A stretch of 26,182 nucleotides of DNA from Candidatus Zixiibacteriota bacterium (GTDB lineage: Bacteria > Zixibacteria > MSB-5A5 > GN15 > PGXB01). Shown piece by piece: positions 1-8,006 of this stretch. The position numbers and the translations under genes are program-made. The notes under the pieces were generated by a model, which saw only the letters and a program-made list of their open reading frames with translations, was not told the DNA's origin and did no database searches. Position 1 is the first letter of the stretch. Each line of letters starts with the position of its first letter. The stretch lies in NCBI GenBank assembly GCA_020345705.1, contig CP070766.1, positions 2,153,090 through 2,179,271 on the forward strand, in the 5' to 3' direction.

Positions 1-1173
1 CAGAGTTGACAGGAGCCCGATTGCTTCATCCCCCGGAAGATTTCGTTTTTTGTCGTCGTGCCCGAGAGGGATATAATACGCCCTGCCTGCTTCCGCGCAG
101 AGCGAGACTCCGACCAGGTCGGCCTGCAACGGATAGAGCGAAGTTGTTTCCGTGTCAACGGCCACTTCTTTCTTGCCACGGAGTTCAGCTATCAGTTTTT
201 CAAGCCGGTCGATGCTCTCCACACAAGTGTACCGGACTCCGCGCTCCGCAGACGTTACAGCCTTCGGAGAATCGTCAAGTTTGAGGTCAAGCACTCCCGA
301 CTGCCTGGCCAACTCATCGAGCAACCTGACAAATTCCATCTCGAGAAAGAATTTCTTGGCCTTCTCGAAATCCACCTCTCCCCTTTTGAGCTGCTCAAGA
401 GAGAGCTCGATCGGCGCCGATTTGTCAATTGTCACCAGTTTGCGAGACAGTTCAGCTCCCTCGATGTTTTCGCCGATCTTTTTTCTCACGCCCTTGGCTT
501 TGATTTTGTCATGCGATTTGAGAATGCTGTCCAGGGTTCCGAATTCCTCCAGAAGCGAAAGGGCGGTCTTGGGACCTATGCCGGGAACTCCAGGGACGTT
601 GTCGGAGGCGTCGCCCATGAGAGCCAGCGCGTCTGCAACCTTTTCCGGCGGGACGCCGAACTTTTCTTCCACACCCTTTTTATCAAGTTTTACCGGCGGA
701 AGCGAGCCCTTCTGCGGATTGTAAACATTGATACGATCGGTGACAAGCTGGAACATGTCTTTGTCGCCGGAGACAATCCAGACATTCATCCCCCGCTCGT
801 CCGCCTCGGCCGCAAGCGTCCCGATGATGTCGTCGGCTTCGTATCCCTCAAGCTCCAATGACGGCAAGTTCAGGGCCTCGGTCGCTTCCTTGATTCGGGG
901 CACTTGAAGCACCAGTTCTTCGGGCATCTTGGCGCGCGTCGATTTATATTCGGGATACATTTTATGGCGGAAGGTCGGAGCTTTGGTGTCAAAAATGACG
1001 CCGATGTAATCGGGATTTTCCTCGCGGATAATCTTTAAAAGCGAGCTCACAAAACCGAAGGTGGCCGATGTATTCTCGCCCTTCGAGTTAATCAATGGGT
1101 TCCGAATGAAGGCAAAATGGGCGCGATAAAAGATGGCTGAACCGTCAACGAGAAAAAGGCTTTTCCCTTTCAT
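1..1173 (-). CDS. polA: DNA polymerase I, N-terminal part (cut by window edge)
   Basis: The visible 391 codons encode the 5'-3' exonuclease (FEN-like) domain of DNA polymerase I and the beginning of the 3'-5' exonuclease domain. The protein removes RNA primers and fills gaps in replication and excision repair. The start MKGKSLFLVDGSAIFYRAHF carries the first metal-binding Asp of the FEN fold, and the segment ALMGDASDNVPGVPGIGPKT is the helix-hairpin-helix region typical of PolA. Near residue 340 the sequence AVDTETTSL gives the Asp-x-Glu of exonuclease motif I, so proofreading may be retained; its later motifs and the polymerase domain lie outside the window. The ATG overlaps the nadD stop in an ATGA arrangement, so translation is probably coupled and polA is the last visible gene of the ftsK-to-polA series. 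Confidence 0.95.
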   Translation of the reverse strand, partial: MKGKSLFLVDGSAIFYRAHFAFIRNPLINSKGENTSATFGFVSSLLKIIREENPDYIGVIFDTKAPTFRHKMYPEYKSTRAKMPEELVLQVPRIKEATEALNLPSLELEGYEADDIIGTLAAEADERGMNVWIVSGDKDMFQLVTDRINVYNPQKGSLPPVKLDKKGVEEKFGVPPEKVADALALMGDASDNVPGVPGIGPKTALSLLEEFGTLDSILKSHDKIKAKGVRKKIGENIEGAELSRKLVTIDKSAPIELSLEQLKRGEVDFEKAKKFFLEMEFVRLLDELARQSGVLDLKLDDSPKAVTSAERGVRYTCVESIDRLEKLIAELRGKKEVAVDTETTSLYPLQADLVGVSLCAEAGRAYYIPLGHDDKKRNLPGDEAIGLLSTL

Positions 1174-1775
1174 CGGTACAGACCCTTTTCCACGATAAAT
1201 CGCCGGACGTTTTCAGGAAGAAGATAACGAACTGACTTATTCCGTCTGACGGATTCTCTGATCGCGGTGGAAGAAATATCGAGACGAGGAATGCCGAAGC
1301 GGTCCGCATGGCCGAGCCACTTGGACTTTTCGCTCTCCCGTGTGTACCCCGGACGGTCGCCGACGACAATTTTCACATGTTTGACCAGTTCATCCGGTTT
1401 GTACCAGGTATCGAAGCAGGCCAGGTTATCGGCGCCAAGAATAAGGTGCCAGACGGCCCCGGGGGATTTTTTCTTAAGATGCGTCACTATGTTCAGAGTA
1501 TATCCCGGAAGCTCAAGGTCTTTTTCAAGGGCGCTGACCATGAACCTGTCGTTGTCCTTGACTGCGATTCCGACCATCTCCAGGCGATCATCAAACGAGA
1601 CCACCGGTTTTTGATCGCGGTGCGGGGGATCGAAACTGACGACAAAAAGCACGCCTTCAAAGCCGAAGGCCTCAAGCGCACCTTCTGCCAGAGCCAGGTG
1701 ACCATAATGGATGGGGTCGAAGACGCCGCCCATTATGCCCCAATTCCCGCTGATTTCAGGACTCGTCCGACTCAT
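1170..1775 (-). CDS. nadD: Nicotinate-nucleotide adenylyltransferase
   Basis: NadD transfers AMP from ATP to nicotinate mononucleotide to make deamido-NAD in cytosolic NAD synthesis. The 201-residue product has the nucleotidyltransferase signature GGVFDPIHYGH at residues 16-26 (T/HxGH-type ATP site), GADN at 114-117 and ISSTAIRES at 167-175, which is the family's second ATP-binding motif. Length matches the family (about 190-215). The ATG at 1775 lies 20 bases inside the upstream bamD gene. An internal ATG at residue 15 would remove the first beta strand, so the longer form is preferred. The stop overlaps the polA start by four bases. Nothing looks degenerate. Confidence 0.96.
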   Translation of the reverse strand: MSRTSPEISGNWGIMGGVFDPIHYGHLALAEGALEAFGFEGVLFVVSFDPPHRDQKPVVSFDDRLEMVGIAVKDNDRFMVSALEKDLELPGYTLNIVTHLKKKSPGAVWHLILGADNLACFDTWYKPDELVKHVKIVVGDRPGYTRESEKSKWLGHADRFGIPRLDISSTAIRESVRRNKSVRYLLPENVRRFIVEKGLYR

Positions 1776-2550
1776 CAGAAGCGCTTACTGTTTCCAGCTG
1801 ACGGGTAATTTTATCTATATACTCATTTGCCTTCGGAACAAGGTCGCTGCCGGGATACACTTTGATGAAATTATTGAATTTCTCCAGGGCTTCCGGGTAC
1901 TTTCCCTTTTTGTACTCCAGTTCGGACAGTTTAAACAGCGAAAGCGCGGCATATTTAGTATTTGTGTAATTATCTACGACATACTGGAAATAAATCTCGG
2001 CGGCCTTGACGTCATAAACCTTGAAGTACAACATCCCGTTTTCATATTCCTTCCGGGCCAGCTTCGACTGGCCGTCCAGAATTGCTTTCTTGGCATCTTC
2101 GACCAGCGGCGAATCGGGATTATCGAGTATGAAATCTTGCAGAGTCTGTATGGCCCTTTTCATGTCCTCCTGGTCGAGGGCATAGTGTCCGGGTGTGTTC
2201 TCAAGGTAGCACACCCCGGTCATATACTGAGCTCCATCGAGAAACGAAGACATCGGGTATTTTGACATCAGCCGCTGATACTCAACCGCGGCCAACTCAT
2301 AATCCTTATTCTCAAAATACGACGTCGCCAGGTAATACTGTGCGGTATCGACTATCGTGGCTCCGGGGAAATTGAAAATGACGCGCTGGAAGCCTTCGAC
2401 GGCCTTCAGCCAGTGTTTCTTGTCGAACTCTCTCTTGGCCAGGGCAAACTGATCTTGCGCATTATTGGCCATTCTGAGGGCCGGCTTCCCACAACCCAGA
2501 ACCAAAAATAGCAGCAACAATCCGATCGCGGAACGATTCAATCTAACCAT
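1756..2550 (-). CDS. bamD: Outer-membrane assembly lipoprotein BamD (YfiO family)
   Basis: BamD is the essential lipoprotein partner of BamA in inserting beta-barrel proteins into the outer membrane. The 264-residue product begins with a lipoprotein signal, a hydrophobic stretch at residues 9-18 ending in the lipobox LVLGC with the lipidated Cys at position 20. The mature part is a chain of TPR-like helical hairpins (for example around residues 28-66, 67-105 and later FKLSELEYKKGKYPEALEKF), each with the A-x-Y/F pattern. The C-terminus is short and acidic. Its start overlaps the stop of the transglycosylase gene (ATGA), and a good Shine-Dalgarno-like AAGGAG lies about 12 bases upstream. A generic TPR lipoprotein is the alternative, but length, lipobox and envelope context favour BamD. 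Confidence 0.88.
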   Translation of the reverse strand: MVRLNRSAIGLLLLFLVLGCGKPALRMANNAQDQFALAKREFDKKHWLKAVEGFQRVIFNFPGATIVDTAQYYLATSYFENKDYELAAVEYQRLMSKYPMSSFLDGAQYMTGVCYLENTPGHYALDQEDMKRAIQTLQDFILDNPDSPLVEDAKKAILDGQSKLARKEYENGMLYFKVYDVKAAEIYFQYVVDNYTNTKYAALSLFKLSELEYKKGKYPEALEKFNNFIKVYPGSDLVPKANEYIDKITRQLETVSASDESDES

Positions 2551-3197
2551 CAGATCTGGTATTTCTCCTTGAGCATATTATAATTGTCAACAACTTTGTT
2601 CAGAAAAGACTTCGGCAGAGGCTTGTTAAGACGGACCCTGCTGCGCAGAGCGGTCTCACCGAGATTGTATGATATAATCGCCTTGCGAATATCTTTGAAT
2701 TCCAAAATCATCTCAAAAAGATGCAGCGACCCCATCTGGACATTCAAGCCGGGCTCAAATAATGTCGTCGAATCCCGCCATTCGACCCCGATTTTGTCCG
2801 CCAGACTCCGGCCTACAAACGGCCTTATTTGCATTAATCCCCTGGCCCCCTTGGAAGAAATCTGCCCGCGCTTGAATGATGATTCGGTCAGTATCAAAGC
2901 CATCAGAAACATCGGGTCATAATCATACTTCTTGCATTCCAGCGAAATCACCTCGGCCAGCTCATTTTTCTCATCGTCCGTGAAGCCGATCTGAAAATCT
3001 TCAATAACCTGAAGTATCTGCAGTTTTTCTTCGAGTTCCGAAATCCGTTTGCGCTGGAAGTTGATCTGCTTTTCCAGGTCGAATTTTTCTCTGACAAGAT
3101 AGATGATCAGCACCGACTGTGACAGGTAAATGAGAACGAAGAAAATCGCCACGGGCTTGGATAGAAAAAGCCCTAACTTGTTGGATTGCATTAACAT
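2550..3197 (-). CDS. Membrane-anchored lytic transglycosylase (SLT domain)
   Basis: The 215-residue protein is predicted to cleave the MurNAc-GlcNAc bond of peptidoglycan, forming 1,6-anhydro ends. It has one N-terminal transmembrane helix (about residues 15-34), then a charged coiled coil (about 36-66), then a compact SLT/goose-lysozyme-like domain (about 75-215). The catalytic Glu is E105 in LTESSF, followed by the conserved GLMQIRP (120-126) and a later AIISYNLGE segment matching the family's A-YN-G motif. The helix probably holds the catalytic domain in the periplasm instead of releasing it. The stop overlaps the bamD start by four bases, and the start lies two bases after rimO's stop with AAGG upstream. 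The exact subfamily (MltC/Slt/EmtA-like) cannot be fixed by eye. Confidence 0.9.
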   Translation of the reverse strand: MLMQSNKLGLFLSKPVAIFFVLIYLSQSVLIIYLVREKFDLEKQINFQRKRISELEEKLQILQVIEDFQIGFTDDEKNELAEVISLECKKYDYDPMFLMALILTESSFKRGQISSKGARGLMQIRPFVGRSLADKIGVEWRDSTTLFEPGLNVQMGSLHLFEMILEFKDIRKAIISYNLGETALRSRVRLNKPLPKSFLNKVVDNYNMLKEKYQI

Positions 3198-3199
3198 CT

Positions 3200-4522
3200 T
3201 CAGCCTTTCAAGACTCCAATAAGATCGTAGCCGTCGGCCATGACAATCTCGACATCTGCTATATCGCCGACGGCAGGTTTTCCGCCTTTAACATAAACCT
3301 GCTGGTCAATCTCGGGGCAGTCTCCTTCGGTCCTGCCGATGGCCGGGGAACCTGCCCTCACCTCGTCAATTATAACCTTTCGAGCTTTGTGTATCAAGCC
3401 AATATTTTTTTTGAAAGCGACCTCTTGTTGAAGATTCATCAGAACGTCCTGTCTCTCGGCGGCAACTTTATCCGGAACCTGGTCGTCAAAATTGATTGCT
3501 TTCGTGTCCTCCTCGGGCGAATATTCGAAAACCCCGAGCCGGTCGAACTCGAAATCTTCAATAAAGTCGCGCAGTTCCAGGAACTCTTCCTCAGTTTCAC
3601 CCGGCAGGCCGGCAATAAAGGTGGTCCTGATAATATTGCCGGGTGAAGCCAGACGAATCTTTGAGAGAATCTTTTCAATTTCTTTACGAGTCACACGCCG
3701 ATTCATAGCAACCAGAATCTTATCGCTTATATGCTGAAGAGGAACATCGAAATAGCCCAGAGTCTTACCCGAGAATGACATGTATTCAATCAAACCATCC
3801 GTCATTGATTCCGGGTGGAGATACATCAATCGAATCCACTCGATGCCGTCCACCTTCTCCAATTCGCCGAGAAGCCTGATGATGTCCGTACCGTTGTCGA
3901 AATCCCGGCCATATGCCGTTCCCTCCTGAGAGACAAGAATGATCTCTTTTTTCCCTCGCGACGCCAGGAGTCGGGCTTCCTTGACGATGTCCTCCAGCGG
4001 CCGGCTTCGGTATCGGCCCCGGATGTGCGGAATGGCGCAATAGGCGCAAAAACGGTCGCAGCCGTCGGCGATCTTGAGGTAGTCATAGGGGAATTTGTCG
4101 CCCACGTGACGCCTGTCGCCGGCAAGATACGTCAGCCGATCGGCGGAGACTCTTGAGACCACGGCATCGTCCGCAGCCGGTTCCGTCACCGCATCGATAA
4201 GCTGTTCGATCTGACCCAGCCCAAAGAAACCATCCACTTCCTTCAGTTCCTTGACAAGTTCGTCGCCGTATCTCTGTGCCAGGCAACCCGCCACGTACAG
4301 CCTGCCTATTTCCCCTTCGTTCTTGTGATTTGCATAGTACAGAATGGTCTCAATCGATTCCTCCTTGGCCGGAAGAATAAAACCGCACGTGTTGACAATC
4401 ACGACATCGGCCGAGCTGTCATCCGTCGCTAACTGATGACCCCGATCGATCAATTTGCCGGCTATATAATCACCGTCAACGTCGTTCTTGGGGCAGCCAA
4501 GTTTTTTTATGAAAAATTTCAT
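3200..4522 (-). CDS. rimO: Ribosomal protein uS12 methylthiotransferase RimO
   Basis: RimO is a radical-SAM enzyme that adds a methylthio group to a conserved Asp of ribosomal protein S12. The 440-residue product has the three N-terminal cluster cysteines C10 (KLGCPKN), C46 (NTCGF) and C80 (AGCLAQ), and the radical-SAM triad C155, C159, C162 in CDRFCAYC. The following AIPHIRGRYRSRP is characteristic, and the C-terminal 65 or so residues form a TRAM domain. GCPKN followed by VDGD, instead of the GCQMN of MiaB, supports RimO over the tRNA enzyme. Length is normal. It sits between the lolA-like gene and the transglycosylase gene with gaps of 2-5 bases, so it is part of the same transcript. Confidence 0.96.
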   Translation of the reverse strand: MKFFIKKLGCPKNDVDGDYIAGKLIDRGHQLATDDSSADVVIVNTCGFILPAKEESIETILYYANHKNEGEIGRLYVAGCLAQRYGDELVKELKEVDGFFGLGQIEQLIDAVTEPAADDAVVSRVSADRLTYLAGDRRHVGDKFPYDYLKIADGCDRFCAYCAIPHIRGRYRSRPLEDIVKEARLLASRGKKEIILVSQEGTAYGRDFDNGTDIIRLLGELEKVDGIEWIRLMYLHPESMTDGLIEYMSFSGKTLGYFDVPLQHISDKILVAMNRRVTRKEIEKILSKIRLASPGNIIRTTFIAGLPGETEEEFLELRDFIEDFEFDRLGVFEYSPEEDTKAINFDDQVPDKVAAERQDVLMNLQQEVAFKKNIGLIHKARKVIIDEVRAGSPAIGRTEGDCPEIDQQVYVKGGKPAVGDIADVEIVMADGYDLIGVLKG

Positions 4523-4527
4523 GGATT

Positions 4528-5142
4528 TCAGGGAAGGCTTATGATTTCAACCGAATCGGGCAAATTGATCTCGAAGAATTCTTCCGAAATGAAATCCATG
4601 ACGGTCTCGTAAACAACACGGACCCGATTGAGATCGCCGTTCAAATCATAATATTCGACCGATGAAAGACCGTTCCGGCCCAGGTAGACGGTCAGGGAAT
4701 CCGGCAGGCTGTCATCGGAATCATCAAGTCTGCTCAGATGATAAACGGAATCGGCCTTGACGACTGATGTTGCGTAATGTTGATCAAGATTTTTCACGAA
4801 TATCAGACGGCTCTCGAAGCCCTGGTTTTCCTTGAGGCATTTCTTTGTAGCCTGGTTGTTCTCCGCCGAGTATTCCCAGATACACCGGCCGTCAAAAAGG
4901 TAGATATCGTTTTCGAGCCCCGCGAAGTAGCGGCCGTCGTCAGTGATCAGGATTCTCCCCTGGGAAGTATCGACGTCGTCGAAAACGTCCGAAACGACGA
5001 TGATGTCCACGCCGAGATCAATCATTTTGGCCGAAGCATACCGCTTCTTCACACTCTCGAATTTATCGGAAGAAGGATCTTCGGCCGCCCGTAGCGAAAC
5101 GGCTAAAACGATAAGCAATAGAAAAGCACAAAGTCTGTTCAT
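4528..5142 (-). CDS. lolA: Outer-membrane lipoprotein carrier protein LolA
   Basis: LolA is the periplasmic chaperone that carries lipoproteins from the LolCDE exporter to the outer membrane. The 204-residue product starts with a Sec signal peptide (hydrophobic residues 4-16, probable cleavage after LRAA near residue 20) and has no lipobox. The mature region shows the family pattern of alternating beta strands, including a QGRILITDDGRYFAG segment and an IWEYSAENNQ stretch that corresponds to the usual dG..W.Y.P..nQv motif. An AAGGGAAG stretch abuts the ATG. It lies 23 bases after ftsK and 5 before rimO. The ftsK-lolA pairing is common in other bacteria, which supports the call. Sequence identity to classical LolA looks low, so the family call is firmer than the exact function. 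Confidence 0.85.
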   Translation of the reverse strand: MNRLCAFLLLIVLAVSLRAAEDPSSDKFESVKKRYASAKMIDLGVDIIVVSDVFDDVDTSQGRILITDDGRYFAGLENDIYLFDGRCIWEYSAENNQATKKCLKENQGFESRLIFVKNLDQHYATSVVKADSVYHLSRLDDSDDSLPDSLTVYLGRNGLSSVEYYDLNGDLNRVRVVYETVMDFISEEFFEINLPDSVEIISLP

Positions 5143-5165
5143 CTTCCCTTATACGAAACAGGATA

Positions 5166-7463
5166 TCAAGAGTTCAAGTCGGATAAAGACCTGGAGGCCA
5201 TGAGCTTCTCCAGGAAAGAGCTGTCAACCAGAACCTCGCGGGCCTTGCTTCCGTCATAGGTTGACACCACCCCGGCGCTTTCAAGATTGTCAATCAGTCT
5301 TGCCGCCCTTTGATAACCGATGCCGAGTTTTCTCTGAAGAAGCGACACCGAACCCTGCTTGTGCCTGATAACGGTCTGGACAGCTTCGATGAACAGAGGA
5401 TCGTTTAGATCGACTTCTCCCTTCTCGTCATCGTCGCCGTTCTTTTCCTCCACTCCGGGCGCGGCTTCCGTGGGAAACTGGTCAAGAATAAACTTGACAA
5501 TTTTCCGGGTTTCCTCGCTGGAGATATGGGCCCCGTGGAGCCGAATTGCTTCCGGCTGGCCGGGCTGAAGGAACAGCATATCACCGCGGCCCAGAAGCTT
5601 CTCAGCTCCATTGCCGTCAAGAATGGTACGTGAGTCTATTTTGGTGGCCACCTGGAAGGCAATGCGGGCCGAGAAATTAGCCTTGATTAATCCCGTGATG
5701 ACATCCACCGACGGCCTTTGCGTCGCCAGGATAAGATGAATACCTACCGCGCGAGCCATCTGGGCCAGCCGGGTAACAAGCATCTCAATTCGCGAGGACG
5801 CAGCGGCCATCATCATGTCCGCCAACTCATCAACTATGATGATAATGTATGGCATCCTATTCTCGGGATCCTTCTGCCGGGCGTTGTAGTCGTCCATGTT
5901 CCTGACGGCTTCGGCGGCCAGCTTCCGGTAACGATTTTCCATCTCGCCGACGGCGTCGGCCAGCACTTTTTCCGCGCGTTTGGCGTTTGTGACAACAGGT
6001 CGTCCCAGGTGGGGTATTCCGGCATATACCGAAAGCTCCAGCATCTTGGGATCAATGAAAATGAACTTCAACTCGCGCGGATGCAGGCGGAACATCAGCG
6101 ATGTAATCAGACAGTTGATACAAACCGATTTCCCCGAACCGGTCGCACCGGCAATAAGCAGGTGCGGCATGCGCGAAAGATCGGTGACAAAAGATCGGCC
6201 CGATATGGTTTTGCCCAGAGCCAGAGGCAGTCGCCAGCGTTTATCGGCGTACGCCTCGGAACCGATTATTTCCCGGGCATAAACCAACTGGGCCTTTCTA
6301 TTGGGAATCTCGACGCCCACTGCCGCCTTGCCGGGAATCGGAGCTATAATACGCACCCGCTTGGCCTGCAGAGCTAGCGCAAGATCATCGGACAGGTTCA
6401 GTATCTGATGAACCTTAACGCCTGCGGCAGGCTTGAATTCGAAGCGCGTGATCACCGGACCGGGAAATTTCTCGATCTGCCCGTCGATGGAAACACCGAA
6501 TGTCTCAAGCGTATCTTTCAGGGCGCGGGCCGTATAGGCGAGTTCGTCCGGATTGACCGCCGGGCCGCTCTGAGGATTTTCGTCCAGCAGATCAAGCCCG
6601 GGAAAGACGAAGTCTTTCGTCTCCCGGCCGACTTCAACGGTCGGAGTCTTAAGCTTCAACTTTTTCGACGAACGTTTTCTCCTCTTTTGGCCGTCGCCCT
6701 CGTCAAAGCTGTCCTCCGCTGCACCGACCTCAACTTCCCTTGCACCTTCAATCTCCGTTGCTCCGGTTTCGGAGGTCTCAAAGGCCTGTTCATACTCCGG
6801 TTCGCCGTGGCGTCTTCCCAAACGCCTGGTGAAAAGAGATACGAAAAAGCCCGGGAGTTTTTTAAGGCCCCGACCAAGAGCACCGGCGGCATGTCCGAAA
6901 TCCAGACGCAAAGGCAGCCCCAGCCTGGACCGCAACTCCGGATAGGCGTACCCGACGACCACCAGACCGGCGATAATGAGAGCCCCCATCAACAATACCG
7001 AGCCGGCTTTGCCGATGATCTTCACCAGGAACTTTGTGAGATAGAAGAAAAGATTCCCGTCGGCGGCTCCGGAGATGGCCTCCAGGCCGTTTATTTTATG
7101 CACGTCATAGATCATGGTTACCAGGACTGACGTGGAAAACGCAAACCATAATGCGGGCGCGACTTTTGATCTCCAACCGGCCCCCAGATATCGCAGGGCC
7201 AGCAGAACCAGGAAGAACGGCAGGAAAATCGACACCCAGCCGAACAGGGAGAACAATATATGACAGGTATATGCACCGACCATGCCTACCTGGTTACGGT
7301 ATTCAATCGTGAAAGGATTATCCCGGGATGCAATCATCTCATCATCCCAACGCGAGTGGGTCACGAGAGACGTAAGAAGCATAACCGCCAGCAGGATGAG
7401 AAGCACCGCCAGAATTTTCTTCTTTCTGCCGTTGGTCTCGTTTTTTCTTTTTCGTCGTGCCAT
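5166..7463 (-). CDS. ftsK: DNA translocase FtsK/SpoIIIE
   Basis: FtsK is the septum-located hexameric motor that pumps chromosome ends apart and activates dimer resolution. The 765-residue product has four N-terminal membrane helices (about residues 16-34, 62-92, 102-120, 145-173), a short charged linker (about 210-280), an alpha-beta motor and a C-terminal winged-helix gamma domain (about 685-750) that reads orienting sequences. Walker A is GATGSGKS at 439-446, Walker B is VDELADMMM at 544-552, and ATQRPSVD follows at 580-587. The linker is far shorter than in E. coli FtsK, giving a SpoIIIE-sized protein, as in most phyla. The ATG at 7463 has no clear Shine-Dalgarno. The gene follows the HU terminator, so it probably begins the operon running down to polA, although I could not identify a convincing promoter. 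Confidence 0.97.
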   Translation of the reverse strand: MARRKRKNETNGRKKKILAVLLILLAVMLLTSLVTHSRWDDEMIASRDNPFTIEYRNQVGMVGAYTCHILFSLFGWVSIFLPFFLVLLALRYLGAGWRSKVAPALWFAFSTSVLVTMIYDVHKINGLEAISGAADGNLFFYLTKFLVKIIGKAGSVLLMGALIIAGLVVVGYAYPELRSRLGLPLRLDFGHAAGALGRGLKKLPGFFVSLFTRRLGRRHGEPEYEQAFETSETGATEIEGAREVEVGAAEDSFDEGDGQKRRKRSSKKLKLKTPTVEVGRETKDFVFPGLDLLDENPQSGPAVNPDELAYTARALKDTLETFGVSIDGQIEKFPGPVITRFEFKPAAGVKVHQILNLSDDLALALQAKRVRIIAPIPGKAAVGVEIPNRKAQLVYAREIIGSEAYADKRWRLPLALGKTISGRSFVTDLSRMPHLLIAGATGSGKSVCINCLITSLMFRLHPRELKFIFIDPKMLELSVYAGIPHLGRPVVTNAKRAEKVLADAVGEMENRYRKLAAEAVRNMDDYNARQKDPENRMPYIIIIVDELADMMMAAASSRIEMLVTRLAQMARAVGIHLILATQRPSVDVITGLIKANFSARIAFQVATKIDSRTILDGNGAEKLLGRGDMLFLQPGQPEAIRLHGAHISSEETRKIVKFILDQFPTEAAPGVEEKNGDDDEKGEVDLNDPLFIEAVQTVIRHKQGSVSLLQRKLGIGYQRAARLIDNLESAGVVSTYDGSKAREVLVDSSFLEKLMASRSLSDLNS

Positions 7464-7518
7464 TATATCAAGCCGAATCGTTTATAAATAAATTACGGTG
7501 GCCGGCCGTGGAGGTCAA

Positions 7519-7554
7519 CAAAAATAAGAAAGGCAGAGAGTTGCTCTCTGCCTT
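7519..7554 (-). terminator. Rho-independent terminator after the HU gene
   Basis: An 11-bp perfect stem (7530-7540 with 7544-7554, core GGCAGAGAG/CTCTCTGCC) with a 3-base loop is followed on the minus strand by the T-rich run TTTCTTATTTTTG. It lies about 25 bases after the HU stop codon and separates that gene from ftsK. Confidence 0.9.
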
Positions 7555-7578
7555 GAACCGATTTTTGGACTGAAGGGT

Positions 7579-7854
7579 TTACTTCCTGACCGCGTCTCTT
7601 AGAGCTTTACCGGCACGGAAATGAGGAACCTTGCTGGCCGGGATATTGATCTTTTCGCCGGTCTGAGGATTGCGCCCAATGCGGGCTTTTCTCTTGCTCA
7701 CCGTGAAAGTACCGAAGCCGACAAAGCTGACTTTCTTCCCCTTCTTCAGGTTGATGGTGACGTTGTCCAGAAAGCTCTTAAACGCATCGTTGGCCTGACG
7801 CTTGTTAATTCCAGCGTCCTTCGCGATTTTGGCAATCATTTCTTCCTTGGTCAT
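7579..7854 (-). CDS. HU-family DNA-binding protein
   Basis: A 91-residue histone-like protein that bends and compacts DNA as a dimer. It has the helical N-terminal dimerisation part (residues 1-45) and the beta-arm signature, with VGFGTFTVSKRKARIGRNP at about 45-63, then TGE and IPA-x-x-x-P with the intercalating proline in the arm, ending FRAGKALRDAV. Length is exactly that of the family. A clear Shine-Dalgarno, GAGGAAG, lies about 8 bases before the ATG. The gene is monocistronic: about 150 bases containing a candidate promoter precede it, and a strong terminator follows. HU and IHF subunits are hard to separate by eye; a single gene of this type fits HU best. Confidence 0.95.
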   Translation of the reverse strand: MTKEEMIAKIAKDAGINKRQANDAFKSFLDNVTINLKKGKKVSFVGFGTFTVSKRKARIGRNPQTGEKINIPASKVPHFRAGKALRDAVRK

Positions 7855-7894
7855 GCCAATCTTCCTCTCACTTGAACGTTAATGGGTGACTGTT

Positions 7895-7934
7895 ATTATG
7901 AAACAAAAAATGCTTTCCGTAAAGCTTTTGTCAA
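7895..7934 (-). promoter_or_regulatory. Candidate sigma-70-type promoter of the HU gene
   Basis: On the minus strand the -10-like CATAAT (7895-7900) is preceded at 17 bases by TTTACG (7918-7923, 4 of 6 to consensus). A perfect TTGACA sits nearby (7929-7934) but has no good -10 at the right distance. The A/T-rich stretch upstream could act as an UP-like element. The 5' leader would be about 35 bases and would hold the Shine-Dalgarno. Confidence 0.45.
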
Positions 7935-8006
7935 CAAAAAAAACTCGATAACACTCAAAAAAAGGCTATATTTCTGGGGGTTTCCGGGTTATCTGCACCG
8001 ATCATA

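Noticed and set aside
58..861. Long plus-strand open frame of 267 codons opposite polA
   Set aside because: It is antisense to a well-conserved polA reading frame, has no family motif and no start context; codon bias of the real gene explains the open frame.
3200..4522. MiaB (tRNA methylthiotransferase) as an alternative for the radical-SAM gene
   Set aside because: The GCPKN N-terminal motif and overall pattern fit RimO, not the GCQMN type of MiaB.
6408..7130. Plus-strand open frame of 240 codons opposite ftsK
   Set aside because: It lies antisense to the FtsK linker and N-terminal region, which is unambiguous; the product is Arg/Gln-rich without domains.
7464..7518. TTGACC-like element between the HU terminator and ftsK
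   Set aside because: No acceptable -10 lies 16 to 18 bases downstream, so I did not call a promoter for ftsK.
7935..8006. Possible terminator after lptD (a run of seven T on the minus strand)
   Set aside because: No stable stem precedes the T-run, so an intrinsic terminator could not be supported.
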